From NCBI GenBank assembly GCA_942492925.1, contig OW818641.1, forward strand, positions 1,550,001 through 1,614,000: DNA of 64,000 nucleotides, given 5' to 3'. Positions 18,664 to 26,508 of this stretch are shown here, piece by piece; within the stretch, counting starts at the first letter, position 1; every line of letters begins with the position of its first letter. A program made the translations under genes and the position numbers. The notes beneath the pieces are model-generated. The model was not told the DNA's origin, made no database searches, and saw only the letters and a program-made list of their open reading frames with translations. The stretch is from QZKY01 sp942492925 (lineage in GTDB: Bacteria; Pseudomonadota; Gammaproteobacteria; Burkholderiales; Burkholderiaceae_D).

Positions 18664-19239
18664 ATGACGCCCCCATCCGCCGATGATCGTCCGCGCCCCC
18701 GATCGCTGATTGATCTCTATCTCTCTTTCACCTGGCTGGCCATGCAAGGTTTTGGCGGCGCGCTCGCAGTGGCGCAACAAGAACTCGTCGAAAAAAAACG
18801 CTGGCTCACCAACGCAGAATTTGCTGAAGACTGGGGCGTGGCGCAAATTCTGCCTGGCCCCAATGTCGTGAATCTGGCCGTGATAATCGGCGGACGCCAC
18901 TTTGGTTGGCGCGGCGCGCTCGCAGCCTTGGGCGGCATGATTTCTATTCCCTTGATTGTGCTGCTGATCCTCGCCACGCTTTACGCACAATTTGCCTCGC
19001 ACCCCGGCGTTGCGGGTGCCCTGCGCGGCATGGGTGCCATTGCAGCTGGACTGATTGCCGCCACTGGCTTGCGCCTCCTTCCTGCCATCCAACGCCACCC
19101 GCTCGGCGTTCTGCCTTGCACGGTCATCGGCGTTCTGGCTTTCGCTGGCGTCGGCGTGCTACGTCTACCCTTGATCGGCGTACTGCTGGGCATCGGAACT
19201 GTCGCCTGCGTTCTGACTTACTTGAGGATGAAGTCGTGA
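18664..19239 (+). CDS. Chromate transporter half-subunit 1 (short-chain CHR)
   Basis: A 191-aa membrane protein of the CHR family, with the FTWLAMQGFGGALAV opening helix (about residues 20-34) and the diagnostic QILPGPNVVNLAVIIGGRHFGWRGA region in two parts (about 58-82). Short CHR genes come in pairs whose products assemble with opposite topology to make one exporter. The second half overlaps this gene by 4 bp. The ATG at 18664 gives a normal N-terminus; an upstream ATG at 18616 lies within hpnE. The family exports chromate, though many members have no tested substrate. Confidence 0.85.
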   Translation: MTPPSADDRPRPRSLIDLYLSFTWLAMQGFGGALAVAQQELVEKKRWLTNAEFAEDWGVAQILPGPNVVNLAVIIGGRHFGWRGALAALGGMISIPLIVLLILATLYAQFASHPGVAGALRGMGAIAAGLIAATGLRLLPAIQRHPLGVLPCTVIGVLAFAGVGVLRLPLIGVLLGIGTVACVLTYLRMKS

Positions 19240-19820
19240 ACGAAGCGATGCTGCTCAACCTGAGCTGGAGTGACTGGCTCAACCTGTTCTTGCATATGGC
19301 GTCCTTATCGCTGGTTTCTGTCGGGGGCGCCATCACAGTGCTTTCCTCGATACATCTTTACCTTGTTGATCAGCACGCCTGGCTTACCGATACGCAATTC
19401 AACGCTTCTTACGCCCTCGCGCAGGCATCGCCCGGCCCAAATGTTTTGTACATCGCCATATTCGGCTGGATGATCGGCATCAATTCCGGTTCGCTACTCA
19501 CGGGCGCGTTTGGCGTCATCGTCATGATGAGCGGCATGATGTTGCCCTGCTCGACCGTCACGTATTTCGCTTCACGCTGGCTGGAAAAAAATCAAGGCTT
19601 GCGCGCCGTACGCTCCTTTCGACAAGGCATGCTGCCGATCGTGATCGCGCTGATGTTGTCTGCAGCATGGCTTATTGTCAGTTCGCACAATCATCCTGCC
19701 CAAGACTGGCCGCTCTGGCTTACCAGCTTCGTGGCTGCGCTCATCGTCTGGCGCACCCGCATTCATTTACTCTGGCTTTTGGCTGCTGGCGCATTATTGG
19801 GTTGGGTTGGTGTCATTTAA
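19236..19820 (+). CDS. Chromate transporter half-subunit 2 (short-chain CHR)
   Basis: The partner of the preceding gene, about 194 aa, with the same repeat hallmarks: LVSVGGAITVLSSIHLYLVD (about residues 25-44) and ALAQASPGPNVLYIAIFGW (about 62-80). I place the start at the GTG at 19236, which overlaps the upstream stop (GTGA) and has GAGGA about 7 nt before it. An ATG at 19248 is the alternative. The two halves share the SPGPN/LPGPN motif, the signature of the duplicated CHR domain. Confidence 0.85.
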   Translation: MNEAMLLNLSWSDWLNLFLHMASLSLVSVGGAITVLSSIHLYLVDQHAWLTDTQFNASYALAQASPGPNVLYIAIFGWMIGINSGSLLTGAFGVIVMMSGMMLPCSTVTYFASRWLEKNQGLRAVRSFRQGMLPIVIALMLSAAWLIVSSHNHPAQDWPLWLTSFVAALIVWRTRIHLLWLLAAGALLGWVGVI

Positions 19821-20017
19821 CCCCGCCAAGCAATTTCCATGCGGCAATATGAATTGCTTTGAGAAATCTCAGAGAAAGCGTCTTTATTCGTTATGCAAGC
19901 AGGGAGTAAGCCCTCTTGTTTCGATCTTGCGCTATCACGCCTTACAATTAACGCAGCATCACCGACCGATTTCTTCAACCGGCAACACACTGGTCATCCC
20001 GCATGAGGAGGAAAGTC

Positions 20018-20395
20018 ATGATTCAAAAATGCTTGTTTGCATCGCTGCTTGCTTCGCTCTTTTTTTTAGTCCCTTCCATCAGCGCAGCGCAACAATGTAC
20101 GGAAAAATGCGTACGGGAAGGAACGGAGTGCGCCAGCTACTCCCAACGGTGTGTGAGCTATGGACAGCGCTGCGTGCAATACCAAAACACTTGCGCAGCC
20201 TATAACAGCAAAGGGCAATGTCTGCGTACACGCCAAACCTGCGCGAAATATGAAAAAACCTGTACGCAGTACCAAAAAATCTGTCAGCAACAGCGGCGCG
20301 TCTGCCTGCAAAAACAACAGGTCTGCCAGCAGAAAGGCGGGAAGGCTTTAGAGCAGCTGAAGACGATTGACCGTACAAAAAAATGGCCGGATTAA
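20018..20395 (+). CDS. Small secreted protein with a Cys-x6-Cys heptad repeat
   Basis: A 125-aa protein with a Sec signal peptide (residues 1-23, cleavage predicted after SISA). The mature part has twelve cysteines at 27, 31, 38, 45, 52, 59, 68, 75, 82, 89, 96 and 103, so eleven intervals of which nine are exactly seven residues. Tyr often sits three residues after Cys (C-x2-Y-x3), giving Cys/Tyr at the a and d positions of a coiled coil. The rest is Gln, Lys and Arg rich. No family is recognised; a disulfide-laced helix or a periplasmic metal binder are both possible. GAGGAGG precedes the ATG at 20018, and a strong terminator follows, so it is a stand-alone gene. Confidence 0.75.
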   Translation: MIQKCLFASLLASLFFLVPSISAAQQCTEKCVREGTECASYSQRCVSYGQRCVQYQNTCAAYNSKGQCLRTRQTCAKYEKTCTQYQKICQQQRRVCLQKQQVCQQKGGKALEQLKTIDRTKKWPD

Positions 20396-20415
20396 AAGCA
20401 GGCCCAATCAAAAGT

Positions 20416-20446
20416 AAAAAGCCGCTTAACGCTTCAGCGGCTTTTT
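20416..20446. terminator. Bidirectional terminator between the Cys-rich gene and radA
   Basis: An 11-bp inverted repeat (20416-20426 and 20436-20446) has an AGCCGCT/AGCGGCT core, a 9-nt loop and A/T5 flanks on both sides. It sits between two convergent genes, so it probably serves both. Confidence 0.85.
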
Positions 20447-20483
20447 ATTTAACAGCCTTTCGGAAGCGCGCTCCCACCGTTTA

Positions 20484-21854
20484 TTAATTCAACTCTCGCA
20501 ATCGGTTAAACGCCTCGTCAATCCGCTCCACCGCTACGATGGTCATGCCTGCGATTTTCTGTTTCGGTGCATTCGCTTTTGGAATCATGGCCATCGAAAA
20601 ACCCAGCTTCGCGGCTTCACGCAGGCGCTCCTGTCCGCGCGGTGCAGGACGAATTTCCCCGGCCAATCCCACCTCGCCGAATACCACCAACCCTCTGGGC
20701 AGCGGCTTGTTTCGCATCGAAGAATGAATCGCCAGTAGCACAGCCAGATCGGCGGCTGGTTCCGTAATCTTCACGCCCCCCACCGCATTGATAAACACAT
20801 CCTGATCGAAAGCGGCAATGCCCGCATGACGATGCAGCACGGCCAGCAACATCGCGAGTCGGTTCTGTTCCAGACCCACTGACAGACGCCGTGCATTCGG
20901 CAAATGCGAACTGTCCACCAAGGCCTGAATTTCGACCAGTAGCGGGCGCGTGCCTTCCTGTGTGACCATCACACACGACCCCGGTACCTGATTGTCGTGC
21001 TGTGACAAAAACAGTGCGGAGGGATTCGAGACGCCACGCAAGCCCTTATCGGTCATCGCAAAGACGCCGAGCTCATTGACGGCACCAAAACGGTTTTTGA
21101 ACGCGCGCACCAGCCGGAAACTGGAATGCGTATCACCTTCGAAATACAGCACGGTATCGACGATGTGTTCCAGCACGCGCGGACCAGCCAGCGCCCCTTC
21201 TTTGGTTACATGCCCGACCAAGATCACCGTAATGCCAGATTGCTTGGCCACCCGCGTCAGTTGCGCGGCACACTCGCGCACCTGCGCCACCGAACCAGGT
21301 GCAGAGGTCAGCGCATCAGAATAAAGCGTTTGAATCGAATCGATCACCGCGACCTGCGGCTTTTCACTCGCCAGTGTCCCCAGGATTTTTTCAAGCTGGA
21401 TTTCTGCCTGAAGTTTGAGATCTTTTGCATCGATATCGAGTCGTTTCGCTCGCAACGCAATCTGCGCACCCGATTCTTCGCCGCTCACATATAGCACTTT
21501 TTTCACGCGCGAAAGATTCGCCAGCGCCTGCAACAACAAGGTGGATTTACCGATACCCGGGTCGCCGCCGATCAGCACCACGCCGCCAGCCACCAAGCCG
21601 CCGCCCAGTACGCGATCGAATTCATCGATACCCGTAGAAAAACGGGGCACTTCCGTCGCTTCGATTTCGGTCAGATTTTGGACCGGCGCCGTTGCAGCCA
21701 ACCCTTGCGGCGCAGTCGAATAGCGATTGCCACCCGTTTCGATCACCGTCTCCACCAAGGTGTTCCACTGCCCGCACGCGGCACATTGCCCCGTCCATTT
21801 GCTGGACGTGCCACCGCATTCGGTACAAGTGAAATTTGTCTTTGCCTTGGCCAT
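20484..21854 (-). CDS. radA: DNA repair ATPase RadA (Sms)
   Basis: A RecA-like branch-migration helicase of 456 aa. It has the N-terminal zinc finger C10-x2-C13-x10-C24-x2-C27, Walker A GGDPGIGKST (about residues 96-105) and the RadA-specific KNRFG motif (about 255). A C-terminal Lon-protease-like domain (about 290-456) contains FINAVGGVKI and VVFGEVGLAGEIR. It promotes recombination intermediates and is needed for natural transformation in several species, which fits with comEC here. It is likely co-transcribed with the upstream alr gene, 29 bp away. Confidence 0.96.
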   Translation of the reverse strand: MAKAKTNFTCTECGGTSSKWTGQCAACGQWNTLVETVIETGGNRYSTAPQGLAATAPVQNLTEIEATEVPRFSTGIDEFDRVLGGGLVAGGVVLIGGDPGIGKSTLLLQALANLSRVKKVLYVSGEESGAQIALRAKRLDIDAKDLKLQAEIQLEKILGTLASEKPQVAVIDSIQTLYSDALTSAPGSVAQVRECAAQLTRVAKQSGITVILVGHVTKEGALAGPRVLEHIVDTVLYFEGDTHSSFRLVRAFKNRFGAVNELGVFAMTDKGLRGVSNPSALFLSQHDNQVPGSCVMVTQEGTRPLLVEIQALVDSSHLPNARRLSVGLEQNRLAMLLAVLHRHAGIAAFDQDVFINAVGGVKITEPAADLAVLLAIHSSMRNKPLPRGLVVFGEVGLAGEIRPAPRGQERLREAAKLGFSMAMIPKANAPKQKIAGMTIVAVERIDEAFNRLRELN

Positions 21855-21883
21855 ATTTATGGGGGATAGGATATTCCCACTCC

Positions 21884-22975
21884 CTACTTCCTACTCTTCG
21901 ATTTTTCCTCGACTCGCACACGCAACGATAGCGCGCACATCAATTCATAGCCGACCGTGCCGGAAGCGTTCGCCACTTCTTCAATCGGCATGCCATCGCC
22001 CCAGACGATGACCTCGCTGCCCACACGGGCATGGGGTACGTGCGTTAAATCGACCGTCAACATATCCATTGATACACGCCCCACCAAACGCGTGCGCACC
22101 CCTTCTACCAAAATTGGGGTTCCATCCGGCGCACGACGCGGGTAGCCGTCTGCATAACCGCACGCGACCACACCAATCGTCATCGGGCGATCGGCGACAA
22201 AGATGCTGCCGTAGCCCACCGCGTCACCCTTTTCAATTTTTTGTATGGCAATGATTTCGCTTTTCAGTGTCATCGCCGGCTTCAATCCGTAAGCTTCGGC
22301 GCTCTTGCCGCCGGGGGTGCCGCCGTAAAGCATGATGCCCGGACGCACCCAGTCTGTCGCCAGTTCCGAATGCAGCAGAATGGCCGCAGAATTAGAGAGA
22401 TTCAATTCCCCCGGGAAACCACTCGTTGCCTGCTTGAAGCGTTGCACCTGCTCAACCAAAGAAACGTGAGCACCGCTCTCGACTTCGGCATTCGCAAAGT
22501 GCGTCATGTATTTAACGACGCGTACTGCGGGAATGGCGCGCAAACGTTCGTAGGCCGCACGCCATGCCTGAGGCTTGAACCCCAGACGATTCATCCCGGT
22601 ATTCATTTTAAGATGAACCGTCAAAGGTACGTCCAGTTTAGCGCGCTCCAGCATCTCCATTTGCTCGGGACTATGCACAGCCAGTTCCAAATTGTGCGAT
22701 GCAATGGTTTGAATATCCTGCGGATCAAAAAAGCCTTCGAGTAACACGATGGGTTTGGTCCATCCCTTTTCACGCAGATGCACGGCATTTTCGATTTCGA
22801 TCAAGGCCAACCCATCGGACGATGCAAAAGCACGGGCCGCGCGATCCAGTCCATGCCCATAGGCATTCGCTTTCACGACGCAGTAAGTTTTTGCTTGGGG
22901 AACAGTGGCACGAACAACAGAGAAGTTATGTTGGAGCGCTGCGGTATCAATAACGGCGACAAGAGGTCTGGACAT
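21884..22975 (-). CDS. alr: Alanine racemase
   Basis: A PLP enzyme making D-alanine for peptidoglycan. The 363-aa protein has the cofactor lysine at residue 35 in VVKANAYGHG, and the C-terminal catalytic-Tyr region VGYGSIFVADRPMTIGVVACGYADGY (in two adjacent pieces, about 255-280). GRVSMDMLTVDLT lies near 305. The ATG at 22975 gives MSRPLVAVID; a start at 23023 would add 16 residues without family support. It precedes radA in the same direction. Confidence 0.95.
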   Translation of the reverse strand: MSRPLVAVIDTAALQHNFSVVRATVPQAKTYCVVKANAYGHGLDRAARAFASSDGLALIEIENAVHLREKGWTKPIVLLEGFFDPQDIQTIASHNLELAVHSPEQMEMLERAKLDVPLTVHLKMNTGMNRLGFKPQAWRAAYERLRAIPAVRVVKYMTHFANAEVESGAHVSLVEQVQRFKQATSGFPGELNLSNSAAILLHSELATDWVRPGIMLYGGTPGGKSAEAYGLKPAMTLKSEIIAIQKIEKGDAVGYGSIFVADRPMTIGVVACGYADGYPRRAPDGTPILVEGVRTRLVGRVSMDMLTVDLTHVPHARVGSEVIVWGDGMPIEEVANASGTVGYELMCALSLRVRVEEKSKSRK

Positions 22976-23178
22976 GATGGCTCTGGACTCAAAACAATCT
23001 GGAAACCAGCGTTTCCAGAACAATGTGTCATTTTACCGGACCCGTCAGTGTAAATATTAGTTATTGTGTCATTTTTTGGATGGAAAAATAGACGTAAAAG
23101 CCTGATTTTCCTTCGGGTTCGTGGTATAACGTCAAGCTGGCAGGCTTTTGAAGCAGTTATTAAACGGCAGAAACATCA

Positions 23179-24441
23179 ATGAATCGCGGTTTTTACAACG
23201 TCATGGCGGCAGAGTTTTTTTCTTCTCTGGCCGATAACGCGCTCCTCATCACTGCTATTGCACTTCTTGTACACATCCAGGCACCGCCTTGGATGACGCC
23301 GTTACTAAAAGTGTTTTTTTTCCTCTCTTACGTCCTGCTCGCCGCGTTTGTCGGACCTTTTTCCGATTCCATGCCGAAAGGCAAGGTGATGTTCGTCACC
23401 AACCTGATCAAACTCTTCGGCTGTACATTGATGTTTTTCGATGTTCATCCCCTGCTGGCCTACGCCGTGGTCGGATTGGGTGCCGCAGCCTATTCTCCGG
23501 CCAAGTACGGGATCCTGACAGAAATGCTCCCGCCGGAAAAACTGGTTGCCGCCAACGGCTGGATCGAAGGCTTGACCATTCTATCCATCATTCTGGGAAC
23601 CGTGATGGGTGGCGCCCTCATCAACCAAACCGTTTCATCGACATTGTTGTCATTCGATTTTCCGATTATCGAAACCGGCATTGATACGGCGGGTGAAGCG
23701 GCGCTCTGCGTGGTCATGGCGATTTACTTGCTGGCCGCTTTTTTCAATCTTTTCATCCCGGATCCGGGCGCACGGTACGAAAAGCAACTGGCGAGCCCAA
23801 TCAAGTTGATCAGCAATTTTGGCATCGCCTTCACCACCTTGTGGAAAGACAAACTGGGACAAATTTCGCTGGCAGTCACAACGCTGATCTGGGGAGCCAG
23901 TGCAGCCCTGCAATTCATCGTCCTGAGATGGGCGGAAAGTCACCTCGGCCTTCACCTCGACAAGGCTGCTTTTCTTCAAGGCATCGTCGCAGTCGGCATT
24001 ATCATCGGTGCAGTTGGCGCGGCCCGTTTCGTCAAACTCAGAAAAGCGCTTTCCTTGATACCGCTGGGTATGGCCATCGGTTTTGTGGTGATGCTGATGA
24101 CTGTCGCATACACTGTCTGGCTGGCCGTTCCCCTGATGATCCTCATCGGGGCCCTGTCGGGATTTTTCATTGTGCCGATGAACGCCTTACTGCAACATCG
24201 CGGTCATGTCTTGCTGAGTGCCGGTCACTCGATCGCCGTGCAAAACTTTAACGAGAATCTCTCCGTACTGACCACGCTGGTGCTGTACTCACTGATGATT
24301 TCGCTCGATCTGAGCGTGAATGCCATCATCATCATGTTCGGCTTGTACGTCGCAGGAACACTGTTCTTGATTATGCGCTGGCATATCGCCAACCAACGCA
24401 CGAAAGACTCCCTGTCGCTGATCGGCGAAGTCAAACACTGA
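23179..24441 (+). CDS. lplT: Lysophospholipid transporter LplT
   Basis: An MFS protein (420 aa, about 12 TM helices) that flips lysophospholipids into the cytosol for re-acylation. The N-terminal signature FYNVMAAEFFSSLADNALLI (about residues 5-24) and the YSPAKYGILTEMLPPEKLVAANGW region (about 111-134, split here by a helix end) are characteristic of LplT. The usual partner acyltransferase Aas is not adjacent. It is divergent from alr across about 200 bp. Confidence 0.9.
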   Translation: MNRGFYNVMAAEFFSSLADNALLITAIALLVHIQAPPWMTPLLKVFFFLSYVLLAAFVGPFSDSMPKGKVMFVTNLIKLFGCTLMFFDVHPLLAYAVVGLGAAAYSPAKYGILTEMLPPEKLVAANGWIEGLTILSIILGTVMGGALINQTVSSTLLSFDFPIIETGIDTAGEAALCVVMAIYLLAAFFNLFIPDPGARYEKQLASPIKLISNFGIAFTTLWKDKLGQISLAVTTLIWGASAALQFIVLRWAESHLGLHLDKAAFLQGIVAVGIIIGAVGAARFVKLRKALSLIPLGMAIGFVVMLMTVAYTVWLAVPLMILIGALSGFFIVPMNALLQHRGHVLLSAGHSIAVQNFNENLSVLTTLVLYSLMISLDLSVNAIIIMFGLYVAGTLFLIMRWHIANQRTKDSLSLIGEVKH

Positions 24442-24460
24442 TCGTTCAAGAAGAGACGGC

Positions 24461-25267
24461 TTATTCGTTTGCCGTCGACACCGCGCGCATGGCCAGACAC
24501 AGATCCTCCCACGCTTTGCGTTTCTCTGACAGTTGCCGTAACAAATAAGCGGGATGATACGTTGCAACCAGCGGGATGGTTCTGCCATCGGGTGTGCGAT
24601 ACAGGTGTGATTTCCCTCGCAAGACCGCCAACGGGGTTTGCGAATCAGTGCGCAAAAGTGTGGTGGCGGCAATTCGTCCGATGGCAACGATAATCTTGGG
24701 TTGAATGAGTGCAATTTGACGCTCCAGATAGGGGCGACACGCTTCGGCCTCGTCTACCGTCGGGGGTCGATCTTTTCCACCTGCATCGGTCGCGCGGCAT
24801 TTGACGACGTTCGCGATATACGCCTGACTCCCGCGCTTGAGCCCCATCGCCAGAAGCATGTTATCCAGCAGTTTGCCGGATGCGCCCACGAAGGGTTCGC
24901 CTTGCTGGTCCTCGTAATACCCCGGCCCTTCGCCAACAAACAACCACTCGGCGTTTCGATCGCCCACCCCGGGTACTGCCTGCGTGCGCGCCTGACAGAG
25001 ACCGCATTGCTGACAGTGACGAATAGTCGCTTCCAACTGTTCCCAATTCATGCCCGACACATCGGCGCGCAGGGTGGCTTCGTCTCCAGTGGAGATTGCC
25101 TCAGAAAAATGCGCGGGAATGTCCTCCTGTAAGGGAACCTCCGTCATCGGGATATCGGCGCGCATCGCATCATGGTCTTCGGCGTTCGCTGTCACAGCGG
25201 AACGCTCGCGCAATGTCCAGACCGCGCCCACGCCCATCTCTTTCAGAAAATCATTGCGCCGACTCAT
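24461..25267 (-). CDS. Family 4 uracil-DNA glycosylase (4Fe-4S type)
   Basis: A 268-aa glycosylase that removes uracil from DNA. The C-terminal two thirds show the family 4 (UDGa-type) features. The iron-sulfur ligands are in CQQCGLC (about residues 84-90), VVKCRA (about 150) and EACRPYLE (about 172), and the catalytic GEGPGYYEDQQGEPFVG motif is near 112-128. The ATYHPAYLLR motif near 235 also fits. The first 75 residues are a variable linker. The start overlaps the rimI stop by 4 bp, so tsaB-rimI-udg form one operon. Confidence 0.9.
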   Translation of the reverse strand: MSRRNDFLKEMGVGAVWTLRERSAVTANAEDHDAMRADIPMTEVPLQEDIPAHFSEAISTGDEATLRADVSGMNWEQLEATIRHCQQCGLCQARTQAVPGVGDRNAEWLFVGEGPGYYEDQQGEPFVGASGKLLDNMLLAMGLKRGSQAYIANVVKCRATDAGGKDRPPTVDEAEACRPYLERQIALIQPKIIVAIGRIAATTLLRTDSQTPLAVLRGKSHLYRTPDGRTIPLVATYHPAYLLRQLSEKRKAWEDLCLAMRAVSTANE

Positions 25268-25746
25268 AAAGACAACCTCATCACAATGGCATCTTCCCGC
25301 GTCGCGTTGGGCGCCTGGTAATAATTCTTGCGTCGTCCAATTTCCTGGAAGCCATAACGTTCATAAAGGTCCACTGCCCGCACGTTGGATGGCCGGACTT
25401 CCAGCAAAATCGACTCAAACCTTTTTTCACGTGCCAGTTCAATCACATGTTCCAGCAGTTTTCGACCCAGTCCTCGCTTCTGCAAATCATCTCGCACAGC
25501 AATGTTGAGCAAATGGGCTTCCTCAACCACAGGCATCAAGACAAAATACCCAACCACCTCATCGTCCAGATCGCATGCCACCCAGCAATCGTACCCCTCA
25601 AGAATGGTGCTGATAAAAACCTGGCGACTCCAGGGAAAGGGATAAACGCTGCGCTCAATCGTCAACACCGCATAAATGTTGTTTTCAGCCATGCGTTCAA
25701 AACGCAAGGTTTCCGAATGAAGAAAAGTTTGGGGGAGCGCGCTCAT
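25264..25746 (-). CDS. rimI: Ribosomal-protein-S18-alanine N-acetyltransferase RimI
   Basis: A GNAT acetyltransferase of 160 aa that acetylates the N-terminus of S18 (rpsR is at 50 kb in this window). The acetyl-CoA loop is visible as VRDDLQKRGLGRKLLEHVI (about residues 82-100). The C-terminal LEVRPSNVRAVDLYERYGFQEIGRRKNYY segment, given here in pieces, is typical of RimI. I take the ATG at 25746, which overlaps the tsaB stop in an ATGA; a longer frame upstream is the antisense of tsaB in another register. tsaB-rimI linkage is a widespread arrangement. Confidence 0.93.
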   Translation of the reverse strand: MSALPQTFLHSETLRFERMAENNIYAVLTIERSVYPFPWSRQVFISTILEGYDCWVACDLDDEVVGYFVLMPVVEEAHLLNIAVRDDLQKRGLGRKLLEHVIELAREKRFESILLEVRPSNVRAVDLYERYGFQEIGRRKNYYQAPNATREDAIVMRLSL

Positions 25747-26441
25747 CCGCACACCTTCGCCGCCTGTTCGGCACGCTCTGCGGTCGTGTAAGCCACCTTG
25801 TTCCGCAAGTAAAAGGGTTGAGCATCGCGCGCCGCAATGGCCTTGCCTTGCTCGAAAGCGTACTGACCAAGCCGTGCCATTTGTTTTGCGTGCGGCAGAA
25901 TCATCGGCAGCGCCCCGTTCGTGAATGCACGACCCTCGAAAGCCGACGCATAAACACGCAGGCCATTGCCGCATGCCAGGACTTCGCCCTGCGCGACCAC
26001 AGCGGAGGGCTGCGAAAGCGTGGGTTCCACGACCTGCTGCCAACCGTTTTCAAATCGGTACTGTGCCCAATACACTTCTCCCATCGCCGCGTCGAGCACT
26101 GCCAGTATGTCCGTTTTGCCCGTGGCTCCCCGGCAAGCTTCGGCCATGGCTTCGAGCGTGATCAGCGGCACGACAGGCAGATTCGCACCGAATCCCAACC
26201 CTTGGGCAATCCCGCATGCTGTCCGCACGCCGGTAAAGGATCCAGGACCGGCACCAAAGGCGATTGCATCGCATTGCGTGAGCGATATTCCGGCAAGCGC
26301 CAGTAGTTCCTGCACCATCGACAGAATGACTTGAGAGTGGGTTTGCACCCCTTGGGATTCACGCGCGTGCAGTTCCCCGTTGCGCAGCAAGGCAACGGAA
26401 GCCAGCGTAGTGGATGTATCAATAGCGAGAAGCGTACTCAT
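25743..26441 (-). CDS. tsaB: tRNA t6A biosynthesis protein TsaB
   Basis: A 232-aa ASKHA-fold partner of TsaD and TsaE in making N6-threonylcarbamoyladenosine-37 of ANN-decoding tRNAs. The N-terminus LLAIDTSTTLASVAL (about residues 4-18) and the FGAGPGSFTGVRTACGIAQGL motif (pieces around 62-82) are diagnostic. Length is normal for TsaB. It leads the tsaB-rimI-udg operon. Confidence 0.94.
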   Translation of the reverse strand: MSTLLAIDTSTTLASVALLRNGELHARESQGVQTHSQVILSMVQELLALAGISLTQCDAIAFGAGPGSFTGVRTACGIAQGLGFGANLPVVPLITLEAMAEACRGATGKTDILAVLDAAMGEVYWAQYRFENGWQQVVEPTLSQPSAVVAQGEVLACGNGLRVYASAFEGRAFTNGALPMILPHAKQMARLGQYAFEQGKAIAARDAQPFYLRNKVAYTTAERAEQAAKVCG

Positions 26442-26508
26442 CCCGCTATTCTAACCTTTTGATACCCTCGTGACAGCCTGGCTGCGAATGAAAATGTCGC
26501 ACCGGATT

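Noticed and set aside
25264..26043. Extended 259-aa reading of rimI
   Set aside because: The first 99 residues overlap tsaB in another frame and are Arg/Cys-rich; the ATGA overlap at 25743-25746 gives the natural start.
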